From the NCBI RefSeq assembly GCF_001704415.2, contig NC_030813.1, positions 15,518,001 to 15,582,000 of the forward strand: a stretch of DNA of 64,000 bases. The letters are read 5' to 3'. Source of the stretch: Capra hircus (taxonomy: Eukaryota; Chordata; Mammalia; Artiodactyla; Bovidae). Shown here one piece after another: positions 22,344 to 34,399 of this stretch. A program made the position numbers and the translations under genes. Within the stretch, counting starts at the first letter, position 1. Every line of letters starts with the position of its first letter. The notes beneath the pieces were generated by a model. The model searched no databases, had not been told where the DNA came from, and worked only from the letters and a program-made list of their open reading frames with translations.

Positions 22344-22544
22344 GTTAGTCTCTCAGTTGTGTCCAACTCTTTGCCACCCCGTGGACTGTAGCCTACCAGG
22401 TTGTCTGTCCGTGGAATTTTCCAGGCAAGAACGCTGGAGTGAGTTGCCATTCCCTTCTCCAGGGGATCCCAATCCAGGGATCGAACCCTGGCCCTGAGGC
22501 ACCGTGGGCAGATTCTTCACCTTCTGAGCCACCAACGAAACCCC
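22344..22544 (-). repeat. Bov-tA SINE with 11-bp target-site duplication
   Basis: Reverse Bov-tA flanked by TGTCTCACTGT at 22333-22343 and 22545-22555. Confidence 0.92.
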
Positions 22545-22869
22545 TGTCTCACTGTAACAAGACTTAAAAGCCTTATAGAGTCCTTGGTTACAAAAGGGAA
22601 GGTAATCACTCACTAAGCCACCGATACGAAGCCCGGATTATACTCCACAAAGTTCTTGTATGGATTAGTACTGTCCCCCTCTGTCCACTTTCCTTATAGG
22701 TGGTACAGTTGATTCTCATTACTTGACTAGATATGTTCTATAAAGTCACTGGAAACATTAACTTGGCAAATTCTGTTCCTAGAAGAAATATAGAGTTAGG
22801 TTCCCGCAAGCTTCTGGCCATATTTTTGTCAACCAGTCAACACATAACTTTGTTTTATGTGTTTCTGTT

Positions 22870-22996
22870 GGCATGCTCACTTGTTCAGTCACGTCTGACT
22901 CTTTGTGACCCCATGGACTATAACCCACCAGGCTCCTCTCTGTCCATGGAGTTTCCCAAGCAAGAATATTGGAGTGGGTTGCCATTTCCTACTCCA
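22870..22996 (-). repeat. Bov-A unit SINE, truncated, nested in DNA transposon
   Basis: One reverse Bov-A unit flanked by GTGTTTCTGTT at 22859-22869 and 22997-23007. The duplicated sequence is itself part of the transposon. Confidence 0.9.
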
Positions 22997-23241
22997 GTGT
23001 TTCTGTTTAAAGACACCTTATTTTACACTTTATTTATATATAGTTGATTCATGAACACTGAACTCATAGCCAGTAGCACCATAACTCATGCCTGAAAGAA
23101 TGTTATCTAACACATGAATTTCTCTGTAAAACAGCACAGCCTTGTATTTAGGAACACTAGTTAGATGGCATTTCAGCCCTGGGGGCCATTTTTAACAGGG
23201 AAATCACCGACAAAAAAGCACAAAAATGCAGAACATGTGAC

Positions 23242-23516
23242 CCTGCTGCTGCTGCTAAGTCACTTCAGTCGTGTCCGACTCTGTGCAACCCCATAGACGG
23301 CAGCCCACCAGGCTCCCCCATCCCTGGGATTCTCCAGGCAGGAACACTGGAGTGGGTTGCCATTTCCTTCTCCAATGCATGAAAGGGAAAAGTGAAAGGG
23401 AAGTCGCTCAGTCGTGTCTGACTCTTTGCGACCCCATGGACTGCAGCCCACCAGGCTCCTCCGTCCATGGGATTTTCCAGGCAAGAGTACTGGATTAGGG
23501 TGCCATTGCATTCTCC
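23242..23516 (-). repeat. BOV-A2 SINE nested in DNA transposon
   Basis: Two reverse Bov-A units with (CTG)n at the tail side, flanked by AACATGTGAC at 23232-23241 and 23517-23526. Confidence 0.93.
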
Positions 23517-24174
23517 AACATGTGACACTAAGTAGACTGAAAAATGGACACTTATTTACAATATGAGAGTTGAAATAAGAAGGCAGAGCATTACCTTGTT
23601 TGACCTAAACCTGAAGCTCAGGCATTGGGCAACTCAGATTATTCACCACTCTGTGAATGACCATGAATGACCGTGGAAGCACTGTGTGGGGGTGAGAAAC
23701 AGAGTCTAATGAGTAGGTGAACTTGGAATAATGAGGATCAACTGTATTCTGCTATAGGAGGTAACATTCAGAGTTCAAGTGTTCGTACTGTCCTGAATAA
23801 CCCTGATTTATAATGGCAGCACTCAGCTATGCTTAGCAGTGAAAATACTTTTTCACAGAATGCTGAGAAGGCATCTCTTCATACATACAGAGAACTTGTC
23901 TTTTCAGATTTGTATCACAAAGCATGCCTTTAAAAGCTCGAGATTTGAAATTTTATTAAGGGACAAAAGAAAACTTGGGGTTTTCTAAGGGAGAATCCAG
24001 AGAGAACTGGGGAGAGAAGGATGGATAATTGAAAACACACCTATACATGCACTCAAACATATACAATTAATCCTTATCAATTGGATTTATGATTGTGGAA
24101 AGTGATTAAATTGTGTTTGCTAGAATTTGTGAGTAATACTTATTTGAAGACTTCTGGGCATTTAATAAGGGTAT

Positions 24175-24175
<1 letters not shown>

Positions 24176-24208
<33 letters not shown>

Positions 24209-24212
24209 CGTG
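24176..24212 (+). repeat. (TG)n microsatellite
   Basis: Largely uninterrupted TG dinucleotides ending TGCGTGCG, adjoining the tail side of the next SINE. Confidence 0.95.
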
Positions 24213-24407
24213 TGCTTAGTCATGTCCAACTCTTTGCAGCTCCGTGGATTATAGCCCACCAGGCTCCTCTGTCCATGGAATTTTCCAGGCAAGAACACTG
24301 GAGTGGGTTGCCATTTCCTTCTCCAGGAGATCTTCCTGACCCAGGGATCAAATTCGTCTCTTGCATTGGCAGGCAGACTCTTTACCACTGTTCCACCTGG
24401 GAAGCCC
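24213..24407 (-). repeat. Bov-tA SINE
   Basis: Reverse Bov-tA from CTTAGTCATGTCCAACTCTT to TCCACCTGGGAAGCCC. Confidence 0.92.
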
Positions 24408-24427
24408 ATCAAGGCTGTTAACTAACA

Positions 24428-24670
24428 GTTATTGAGAGCCTATGCCAGGTCTAACATGGACTTTATGAACACTGACTCAACTAATGCTCCGGTTTACAAA
24501 ATGCACTTTGTAACGGGGCCTGTTTTGCAGCTGAGGAACCCCAGGTACAAAGAGCGTGAGTAACTCGCAGAGACTCCTACAGAACTGGGTTCAGATGCTG
24601 GGCATCCGCAGAGATGGGTTCATAGCCTGGTAGGCTGAGTCCACCCGCTGGGCTGCACTCTGTCTCCCAC
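24428..24670 (+). repeat. MIR SINE
   Basis: TTATTGAGAGCCTATGCCAG, a central GCAGCTGAGGAACCCCAGGT, then GAGTAACTCGCAGAG and ACTGGGTTCAGATGCTG follow the order of a MIR. Confidence 0.7.
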
Positions 24671-27377
24671 TTTGGCCTGCAACCCAGCACTTACTGGGAA
24701 AATCACAGAAACCATTTCCAAAGACAGTGTTTTAAGAGTGTAGGGATGGGTGACAGAATAGGCTTCATTCATTTTCTTTAGGAAAGTCCAGATCACTGGA
24801 AGTATACTGTATGAAATAGGAGTTTTGGTAATAATTATGGTTGTATCTTTTGGATGGGCATCTTATTCCAATAATTTACAGCAATATAATGCTCATTTAA
24901 GAAGCTAAAAATACTTATAGAATATACTTATTCACTCTTGAAGAGTTTCATTTACTTATTTATTTTTGGTAATCTCTTCTGTGTTCACATATTCTGGGTT
25001 GTAGTCTTACAGCGATACAAAGGCAGAATTTCTACTGAACATGAATCTTAAAAAAAAAATTCCCTTACTGGACTTTCCAGTTGGAATCAAGCACTAAATC
25101 TAGAATTTTATACCAAAAATACAAGAAAGAACTTCCTTAATTTTCTGTCAGCACCTATAGGCCTCAAAAAGTTTTGTGCAGACTATTAAATTAGCCTTAA
25201 ACATTGAAGTAGGCATTCTGTTCTTCTATGGCTAAGAAAATAACTACGAAATAAGTATATGTATATATATGTAATTATTATTAAAAATTGATATCAGTGA
25301 TCTTCTTGTATATACTTGACTAAGATCAGTTGTAGTCACGAATAGTCTGATAGAAGGGTCCTCTACTTGCCCTCCCAAAAAATAACCCCCAGGAAAACCT
25401 TAATAGATACTTATATACCCATTAAAATTACATTACTGAGAAATATATCTTGGTAGAAAATATACATCACATAATGTTACAGGGGTAAATTACCTGCCTA
25501 CAAAACAGTCTGGCCAATTTGTAAAACACACACATTGCACACATACATATACATAGTTAGTACAGTTAGTTTGTTACAGTTTTAACTGTGTATGTACCAA
25601 AATTCTAATTATGATTGTCTTTTGAAGACAGGGTTAAGTTTTTACTCCAGGGAACCAATAGTTGTCTTAATGCACCTAATATTTTACTAGTGGAGAGACT
25701 TCTAGAGGTCTTGCTCTTCAGCAGCTGTGTGCATCCAGGCTGATCCATCTGTTCTTGGGTCAAACCAGCTAGTAATTACTAAAAGATCAGAGTGTGCGTG
25801 ACATGCAGGAGACGGGCAAGAAGAGAGAGAGGAAGGCAAGGTCCTATGAGTTAGATCCTCTGTAAATATCTCTATCTGAATTATAACCCATTTAGGAAGG
25901 CAAATATCCATGCAAAATATAGGTAGGTGTCCTATAGCAGAGCAAATATTCAAGTGCTGGAATATAGGAATTACAGGAAATAGAAAAGAAAATCACTATA
26001 GTGGGACTTTAGAAAGACTCCATTAAGAGGCAGGAACCTTGAGAGCTTTTATGGTAGGTAGATGGACAAAGAGGAGAACTGGGCGTTTACTTTTAAGGTG
26101 TGGAAGAGAAAACCAACCCCATGTTCTACGATATGCCAGCCATGACTGTATGTATAGGGCTGAGATTTAGAGGCAGTGTTCAGCTGCTCTGTTAGCCAGG
26201 CCAAAAGTACAAACACAGAATTTAAGAGAGTTAATATCTGAAAAGAGGAGGGCATCCAGGTATCTAATTATTGCTCAAAAGACTTAGATGATTTTGGCAA
26301 TAAGGTAAGGACAAGGCAATGTCCTGGACCAAAGACTAGAGTAATGTTTGAAGAAAGTCAGTGATACGATACCAAAGAACACACCAGCAAAGGGCCCAGA
26401 TTCATGTGGCCCAAGGCATTTCCTAATCTCACTAGCAGGCTAGAATTCAGTCCCCAGGGGAATGGATAATGCTGTATCATCCTTGAAGCTGGGCTCTGAG
26501 CCAGGCTGTGTTGATAAGCTGTCCCAGGAGTACTGGGACTCTGTGTCACTGACAGGGGAAGTGGCCAGGTATATTGAAAAGCAGATCACTTGTTGATAAT
26601 TAGGAAGGTAAAAAAGCCTAGTTGGTTGCCTTGCTCAGAGAGAACCACCCTTCCTTTCCACCCGCCCTGGTGGGCCGAAGCATGCAGGTGGACAGTGTAG
26701 GGTAGATTGTCCTCGGGAGCCCATCTTGGCTTCTCTCCAATGCATGGGTAAATGTTTGGTTTTTTGAAGCAGATGTTACCAGTAACTTCCACATACCTTA
26801 TTTCATAAATATCCCTGATAGTCTGGGCAGGAATGCATTGTAACTGTTCCTTTATCGTTGAGGAAAGTGAGTGTTAAAGAAATGATTGGCTCACTTGTGC
26901 CCCAGAGCGAATGACTGACTGACTTGGGATTCAATCTTGAGCATCCCCATCTCCCAAGACTGGAATCCATGCTCCTCCTGACCCACTACAGCCCCACACG
27001 TTGAGGAGAACAGGTAAAGCGTGGCCCTTCCTTGTCTCTGTGAGTTGGACAAGCCGAACTCATTCCCACCTGCTCTTTCTCGCAGTGACATTAAAATGAA
27101 GGATTTGATAAGCATTGCTAGCTGCAAGGAGACTCAGCCTTGCCTGACTGAGGTTTACTTGAGGTTGTTGTAAGGAATGAAGTTGGATACGTGCGGGTAG
27201 ATTGGCAACTTGAAAACCAGCCTTAGGAATTGGAGTAACTTCAGTAGGCATGGTGTTGAGGGGTGCAGGGTGGGAAGGGGAAGAAAAATACATGTAAATC
27301 AGGTAGGAACATAATGGTAAAAGTGCCCTCTTCTTTCATAAGCCTAAGTCATATTTAGGATGAGCTATATACAAGTA
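24671..27377. other. Longest mostly unique intron stretch; no exon seen
   Basis: AT-rich to mixed sequence with no young SINE. A degraded MIR-like patch lies at about 26815-26945, and short ATAT and CACA runs occur near 25257-25272 and 25530-25550. No ORF resembles a known protein. Confidence 0.45.
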
Positions 27378-29560
27378 TACAGTCAACAAAAACAAGACCA
27401 GGAGCTGACTGTGGCTCAGATCATGAACTCCTTATTACCAAATTCAGACTCAAATTGAAGAAAGTAGGGAAAACCGCTAGACCATTCAGGTATGACCTAA
27501 ATCAAATCCCTTATGATTATAGAGTGGAAGTGAGAAATAGATTTAAGGGACTAGATCTGATAGATAGAGTGCCTGATGAACTATGAAATGAGGTTCGTGA
27601 CATTGTACAGGAGACAGGGATCAAGACCATCCCCATGGAAAAGAAAGGCAAAAAAGCAAAATGGCTGTCTGGGGAGGCCTTACAAATAGCTGTGAAAAGA
27701 AGAGAGGTGAAAAGCCAAGGAGAAAAGGAAAGATATAAGCATCTGAATGCAGAGTTCCAAAGAATAGCAAACAGAGATAAGAAAGCCTTCAGCGATCAAT
27801 GCAAAGAAATAGAGGAAAAGAACAGAATGGGAAATACTAGAGATCTCTTCAAGAAAATGAGAGATACCAAGGGAACATTTCATGCAAAGATGGGCTCGAT
27901 AAAGGACAGAAATGGTATGGACCTAACAGAAGAAAAAGATATTAAGAAGAGATGGCAAGAATACACAGAAGAACTGTACAAAAAAGATCTCCACGACCCA
28001 GATAATCATGATGGTGTGATCACTCATCTAGAGCCAGACATCCTGGAATGTGAAGTCAAGTGGACCTTAGAAAGTATCACTATGAACAAAGCTAGTGGAG
28101 GTGATGGCATTCCAGCCGAGCTATTTCAAATCCTGAAAGATGATGCTGTGAAAGTGCTGCACTCAATATGCCAGCAAATTTGGAAAACTCAGCAGTGGCC
28201 ACAGGACTGGAAAAGGTTAGTTTTCATTCGAGTCCCAAAGAAAGGCAATGCCAAAGAATGCTCAAACTACCGCACAATTGCACTCATCTCACAGGCTATC
28301 AAAGTAATGCTCAAAATTCTCCAAGCCAGGCTTCAGCAATACGTGAACTGTGAACTCCCTGATGTTCAAGCTGATTTTAGAAAAGGCAGAAGAACCAGAG
28401 ATCCAATTGCCAACATCCGCTGAATCATGGAAAAAGCAAGAGAGTTCCAGAAAAACATCTATTTCTGCTTTATTGACTATGCCAAAGCCTTTGATTGTGT
28501 GGATCACAATAAACTGTGGAAAATTCTGAGAGAGATGGGAATTCCAGACCACCTGACCTGCCTCTTGAGAAATCTGTATGCAGGCCAGGAAGCAACAGTT
28601 AGAACTGGACATGGAACAACAGACTGGTTCCAAATAGGAAAAGGAGTATGTCAAGGCTGTATATTGTCACCCTGCTTATTTAACTTCTATGCAGAGTACA
28701 TCATGAGAAACGCTGGACTGGAAGAAACACAAGCTGGAATCAAGATTGCCGGGAGAAATATCAATAACCTCAGGTATGCAGATGACACCACCCTTATGGC
28801 AGAAAGTGAAGAGGAACTCAAAAGCCTCTTGATGAAAGTGAAAGAGGAGAGTGAAAATGTTGGCTTAAAGCTCAACATTCAGAAAACGAAGATCATGGCA
28901 TCCGGTCCCATCACTTCATGGGAAATAGATGGGGAAACAGTGGAAACAGTGTCAGACTTTATTTTGGGGGGCTCCAAAATCACTGCAGATGGTGATTGCA
29001 GCCATGAAATTAAAAGACGCTTACTCCTTGGAAGAAAAGTTATGACCAACCTAGATAGTATATTCAAAAGCAGAGACGTTACTTTGCCCACTAAGGTCCG
29101 TCTAGTCAAGGCTATGGTTTTTCCTGTGGTCATGTATGGATGTGAGATTCGGACTGTGAAGAAGTCTGGGCACTGAAGAATTGATGGGTTTGAACTGTGG
29201 TGTTGGAGAAGACTCTTGAGAGTCCCTTGGACTGCAAGGAGATCCAACCAGTCCATTCTGAAGGAGATCAACCCTGGGATTTCTTTGGAAGGAATAATGC
29301 TAAAGCTGAAACTCCAGTACTTTGGCCACCTCATGCGAAGAGTTGACTCATTGGAAAAGACTTTGATTCTGGGAGGGATTGGGGGCAGGAAAAGAAGGGA
29401 ACGACAGAAGATGAGATGGCTGGATGGCATCACTGACTGGATGGACGTGAGTCTGAGTGAACTCCAGAAGTTGATGATGGACAGGGAGGCCTGGTGTGCT
29501 GTGCCTCATGGGGTCGCAAAGAGTTGGACACAACTAAGCGACTGAACTGAACTGAACTGA
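27378..29560 (+). mobile_element. BovB (RTE) retrotransposon, 2.2 kb, 5'-truncated, degenerate ORF
   Basis: BovB encodes an apurinic-type endonuclease plus reverse transcriptase that copies RNA into nicked target DNA. This copy lacks the endonuclease part and begins in the linker. One reading frame runs from about 27460 to 29545, with in-frame TGA stops at 27584-27586, 28421-28423 and 29174-29176. The first two fall where BovB has Trp codons. Reverse-transcriptase motifs are legible: FIDYAKAFDCVDH with its Asp codon at 28475, and the catalytic YADD at 28775-28786. It ends in the ACTGAACTGAACTGA tail typical of BovB, with no poly(A). Target-site duplications are not clear. Confidence 0.95.
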
Positions 29561-30316
29561 TACGCAAGTGCCCATACTTAAATATTTTGACCTTTGAAAT
29601 GACAGCATCATATGTTTCAGCTAAAACAGGTTCCCTGTTGTTTTAATCACACTTTTACTTCACATCCACTTTCACCGAGAGGCTGTTAGAGAGGGTTACC
29701 TTTAATTTAGCATTGTTTGCAGACACCAAGCAAACAATCTGTATTGCTTGTCCAACTAGTTGAAAGTCAGTTCTCTTTGTGCAGAAAAAAAGGCCAAACC
29801 TGCTGCACAAGTTTATGTATTTGCCACGATTACAATAAACATTATAAAAATTAAATTCAAGGGAAAGGTCACGCACAGTATTACTTTTTGGAAATCTTCG
29901 CTTTCATCAGAAACAAACATCCTACCTGCCTGCCTTCCGTCCTATTTTCTGTCTTTCAACAAATCCTCATGACATGTCTATGGCAGACTTGTGATAGTGG
30001 AATTATTTAAGTGTTTACCTAGTGCCTGGGTTATAATACCCATGCCATAAATGCAGTTTTCCATTTCTCTTTTTAAAACCATGGCCTCAACTTTCCTTTC
30101 CCTGAATGTGTCATTAAAGAAGCAGCATGTGACTGTCTGGCACCTCTTTCTGGTATTTCTTTCTAATTTCATTCCTTTGTGTAGAGAATATAGCCTGTAT
30201 GATTTCAAACTTTTAAACTATTTTGAAGGTTGTCTTATGGCCTAGTATATAGTCTGTCCTGTGGATGCAGGCACACTGAGTTCCAGATCCACCTTTGCCA
30301 TTTGCCACTTCATGGT
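29561..30316. other. Unique intron between two BovB copies
   Basis: AT-rich unique DNA; no exon or motif cluster recognised. Confidence 0.4.
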
Positions 30317-30327
30317 TTGCTGAATTT

Positions 30328-31079
30328 CAGTTCAGTTCAGTTTAGTCGCTCAGTCGTGTCCGACTCTTTTCGACTCCATGGACTGCAGCACACCAGGCCT
30401 CTCTGTCCGACACCACCTCCTGGAGTTTACCCAAACTCTTGGCCATTGAATCAGTGATGCCATCCAGCCATCTCATCCTTTGTCGTCCCCTTCTCCTCCC
30501 ACCCTTGGTCTTTCCCAGTATCAGGGTCTTTTCAAATGAGTCAGGTCTTCACATCAGGTGGCCAAAGTATTGGCATTTCAGCTTCAACATCAGTCCTTCC
30601 AATGAACACCCAGGACTGATTTCCTTTAGGATGGACTGGTTGGATCTCCTTGCAGTCCAAGGGACTCAAGAGTCTTCTCCAACACCACGGTTCAAAAGCA
30701 ACAATTCTTCGGCGCTCAGCTTTCTTTATAGTCCTACTCTCACATCCATACATGACTACTGAAAAAACCATAGCCTTGATTAGATAGACCTTTGTAGGCA
30801 AAGTAATGTCTTTGCTTTTTAATATGCTGTCTAGGTTGGTCATATCTTTTCTTCCAAGGAGCAAGCATCTTTTAATTTCATGGCTGCAGTCACCATCTGT
30901 AGTGATTTTGGAGCCCAAGAAAATAAAGTCTCTCACTGTTTCCATTGTTTCCCCATCTATTTGCCATGAAGTGATGGGACCAGATGCCATGATCTTGGTT
31001 TTCTGAATGTTATGCTTTAAGCCAATTTTGTCACTGTTTTCTTTCACTTTCATCAAGAGGCTCTTTAGTTCTTCTTCAC
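30328..31079 (-). mobile_element. BovB retrotransposon, 3' 750 bp, with near-perfect target duplication
   Basis: Reverse BovB from the TTCAGTTCAGTTTAGTCGC terminus back to just after the YADD motif region. Flanked by TTGCTGAATTT (30317-30327) and TTGCTGAACTT (31080-31090), one mismatch. The reading frame is largely open, suggesting moderate age. Confidence 0.93.
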
Positions 31080-31473
31080 TTGCTGAACTTGGGCACATTC
31101 ATTAACCTCCCAGGGTCTTCATTTCTCAGTGTGAAATTTGGGTAATCAAATGGGGTTCTGGCCAGAATTAAACTCGATAAAATGTGTAAACCTCTTACAA
31201 ATGTCCAGAGTTATATAAACCCTCTGTAAAAGGTAGCTTTTTACTGGTTTGTCTGTGAACCACCATTTTATTTTTACCTGGCTCTCCATATAACAACAGG
31301 GTTCCTAATCCAACACTTCTTTTTAACTTCTCAGTAGGCATTCAGAAACATTGTATCACAATTCTGTCTAAAACCTTTTCACTGCTGGAGATTGCCTATC
31401 CATGGACTCAAATTTTACAACCTGAGATGCAAGATTCTTGGCAATATGATCTCATCTCACCATTTCTGTATTA

Positions 31474-31638
31474 AGTTCAGTTCAGTTCAATCACTCAGTC
31501 ATGTCCAACTCTTTGCGACCCCATGAATCGCATCATGGCCAACTCTTTGCGACCCCATGAATCGCAGCACGCCAGGCCTCCCTGTCCATCACCACCTCCT
31601 GGAGTTCACTTAGACTCACGTCCATCAAATCAGTGTTA
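31474..31638 (-). mobile_element. BovB retrotransposon, short 3' fragment with internal duplication
   Basis: BovB 3' terminus in reverse (TTCAGTTCAGTTCAATCACT) with only about 130 bp of element sequence. A 34-bp unit is tandemly duplicated at 31500-31533 and 31534-31567, with two differences. Confidence 0.9.
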
Positions 31639-32036
31639 GTTCCCTCTTTGTCCTAGGGATAGCTTATGTTCATGGCAGACTGAAGCACTTCTTATTTCCC
31701 TTGTGTTTCCATCCCATCTTTTCCTCTTATTTCTGTCACCAGGAATATCCATCCCTTTTCCCTGCTTTGAAAACGTACCCAGAAAGCTCCACGTTCCCTA
31801 CCACCTTCATAAATACTTAATTTTTTAAAAATGGTTTCAATCTTTGCCTTTAAACCCCTAACTCTTCTGTTTGCATTTAAAACCCCTAAACTCCAATTGA
31901 GCTCTGGCAGATTCTCTCTTAATTGTTGTGACTTGTATTATCATCTTTATAGAATTTTATACTAATTTTGATAAGATTTGCCTTTCAGTCAAGCCTGCCA
32001 TAAAGCATAGTAAGTTCAATAACTATTTGTTTTATT
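31639..32036. other. Unique intron, nothing recognised
   Basis: AT-rich sequence; no exon or repeat recognised. Confidence 0.4.
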
Positions 32037-32231
32037 TAGTCAGGAAGTCGTGCCTGACTCTTGCAACCCCGTGGACTATAGCCCCCCAGGCTCCTCTGGA
32101 GTGGAGCCGTTTCCTTGGAGTGGAGTGGGTTGCCGTTCCTTCTCCAGGGGATCCTCCCGATCCACGGGTCAAACCCACATTTCCTGCATTGGCAGGCAGG
32201 TTCTTTACCACTAGTGTCACCTGGGAAGCCT
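32037..32231 (-). repeat. Bov-tA SINE, rearranged body
   Basis: Reverse Bov-tA. The central part (GGAGTGGAGCCGTTTCCTTG then GGAGTGGAGTGGG) differs from the usual body by local duplication and loss. Confidence 0.88.
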
Positions 32232-33002
32232 GATATTTCAAGTACCTTAAAATATATTATCCTATTAAAATAAATTATCAGTACGGTATGTAAATCTAGA
32301 TTCTGAGGTTGTGTTCTATACCATTGCCACTCATTTCAGTGGTTAAACATTCATTGCTGTGGAGTTTTCATCTTAATAAAGCAAATTTATGCCTGCTAAA
32401 ATCAGAAGCATAGCAAGTCCTCAAGGAAGGTGCCTGCACACACACTCCTCTCCCCCAAAACCCCCCAAGGAGTTGTTTTGATGAGGGAACTATGGTGATT
32501 TAAGAATAGACTATAACATGTTAAGTGAGGTGGAGAAGCTGCCAGTAGATATTTCCTTAATCAAAATATGATTCAATTTGTCTTTAGAGTCCAAATCGGC
32601 ATGTTTCAGGATCCATCCCTTATTTTATATTTACAGCAGTGAGAGACAGAGGGAAAATGGCCAAAAAGAAAAAAAAAAAAAATTCTGGGGAAAAATCGTT
32701 CAAAATAGCTAAATATATTCAGCAAAATGGTTTATTATACCACCTTGAAATAGCCACATTAAAGCTGTATTGAGTCAAAAGTTGATAGAATTTTGGTATT
32801 TGGTTGTCCATTATCTTTATAATTCTACTCTGGGTAGCCTTTAAAGCCAGTTGTTGAACTTTCTACTGGTAACATTCTTTTAGCTAGTTTTTTTTTAACC
32901 TTTAGTTTTATTCATTTAAAAAATTATTTAACACAGGCATGGTACAAAACAAAAAATGTACACAAGGGTACTTATTGGGAAATGTATTCAGTGTAAAGGG
33001 AT
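32232..33002. other. Unique AT-rich intron
   Basis: Holds a 15-base A run near 32668-32682. No exon recognised. Confidence 0.4.
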
Positions 33003-33196
33003 TTGTTGTTGTTTAGTCGCTAAGTCGTGTCTGACTCTTTTGTGACCTCATGGACTGTAGCCCACCAGACTCCTGTGTCCATGGAATTCTCCAGGCAAAA
33101 ATACTGGAATGGGCTGCCATTTCCTTTTCCAGGGGATTTTCCCAACCCAGAGATCAAACCTGTGTCTCCTATACCTCTGAGCTACTTGGGAAGTCC
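33003..33196 (-). repeat. Bov-tA SINE
   Basis: Reverse Bov-tA from TTGTTGTTTAGTCGCTAAGT to CTACTTGGGAAGTCC, moderately diverged. Confidence 0.9.
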
Positions 33197-33313
33197 ATAA
33201 AAGGGTATAAATCCAGTTTTAATTCAGAATGCCCCTTCCTGTGGATAACCAGCATACCTTTATGGTCTTGCATGCAAAAGCAACTGTGAATACAGTCAGT
33301 TCTCATTATTGGT

Positions 33314-33498
33314 AGTACGTGCATGCTGTCACTTCAGTCATATCTGACTCTGTGTGACCCTATGACTATAGCCTGCCAGGCTCCTCTGTCCATGGAATTC
33401 TCCAGGCAAGAATACTGGAGTGGGTTGCTCTCCAGGGGAATCTTCACATCTTCTGCACTGGCAGGTGGGTTCTTTACCACTAGCACCACCTGGGATGT
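33314..33498 (-). repeat. Bov-tA SINE nested in DNA transposon, 9-bp duplication
   Basis: Reverse Bov-tA with a shortened head, flanked by ATTATTGGT at 33305-33313 and 33499-33507. Confidence 0.9.
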
Positions 33499-33514
33499 AT
33501 TATTGGTGATAGCT

Positions 33515-33796
33515 GCTGCTGCTGCTGCTGCTGCTAAGTCGCTTCAGTCGTGTCCAACTCTGTGCGACCCCATAGACGGCAGCCTGCCAGGCTCCCCTGT
33601 CCCTGGGATTCTCCAGGCAAGCATACTGGAGTGGGTTGCCATTTCCTTCTCCAATGCATGAAAGTGAAAAGTGAAAGTGAAGTCGCTCACTCGTGTCCGA
33701 CTCTTCGTGACCCCATGGACTGCAGCCCACCAGGCTCCTCCATCCATGGAATTTTCCAGGCAAGGGTACTGGAGTGGGTTGCCATTGCCTTCTCCG
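33515..33796 (-). repeat. BOV-A2 SINE nested in DNA transposon, 12-bp duplication
   Basis: Two reverse Bov-A units with a (CTG)n stretch. TTGGTGATAGCT flanks it at 33503-33514 and 33797-33808. The left duplication overlaps the right duplication of the neighbouring Bov-tA, so this SINE arrived second. Confidence 0.93.
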
Positions 33797-34399
33797 TTGG
33801 TGATAGCTATGTTCTATAAAATCACCACAAACACTGAATTAGCTAATACAGAACCAGTGCACTCAGGGGAAATACAGGATTTGGTTCTTGAGAGCGTCTC
33901 ATCACTTTGATCAATATGTATTTTTGTTTTGTATGCATTTCTGTTTAAATACATACTATTTAATATATATTTGTTCATTCATTAACAGTGAACCCAGCCA
34001 GTGGCTCTCTGATTCGTGCATGAAATTTCTTCATAAGACATATCCCAGCTTTGCTTGGGAACACTAGGCAGCATGTTAGCACTGGGGCTATTTTAAAACA
34101 AAACATCAACAAAAAAGCACGGAAATGCAAGAGACAGAGTGCTAAGACCTGGAAAGGACACGTGCTTACAGTGCGAGAGCTGAAATTGGAAGCAGAGTCC
34201 TTTGTCTTGTTCTACCTCAGTTGGGCACATATGTCATGTGACTCAAATTTTTTTGCCACTCTGTACATGTCCACAGTTGATGCTGAAAGTGCTTTGACTT
34301 CAGGAGAGGGTAGAAATAAATTTTAGTGAGTAGGAGGATTTGCAAATACAAAATCTGCAACTATATTCTATTTTCTAATTTTAGATACACAAGTGGTAG

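Larger units (their letters stand above)
22706..23744. mobile_element. Tc/mariner-like DNA transposon fossil, non-autonomous, carrying two SINEs
   Basis: Ends in 16-bp terminal inverted repeats: CAGTTGATTCTCATTA at 22706-22721 and TAATGAGGATCAACTG at 23729-23744, with one mismatch. A TA dinucleotide lies on each side (22704-22705, 23745-23746), the target duplication of the Tc1/mariner superfamily, which includes Tigger elements. Removing the two nested SINEs and their duplications leaves about 616 bp. No transposase frame is seen, so it is a non-autonomous relic. A second copy lies at 33293-34363. Confidence 0.8.
33293..34363. mobile_element. Second copy of the Tc/mariner-like DNA transposon, carrying two SINEs
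   Basis: Aligns by eye with 22706-23744 in the same orientation: ATGTTCTATAAA-ATCAC / CACTGAATTAGC, TTTCTGTTTAAA, AAAAAAGCACGGAAATGCA and a shared 3' end. It starts CAGTCAGTTCTCATTA after TA (33291-33292) and ends near TA at 34364-34365, with a degraded right terminal repeat. About 583 bp remain after removing SINEs and their duplications, close to the 616 bp of the first copy. Confidence 0.7.

Noticed and set aside
23226..23420. Regularly spaced similar blocks that could suggest a direct-repeat array
   Set aside because: The blocks are the two Bov-A units of a dimeric BOV-A2 SINE, not an array with unique spacers.
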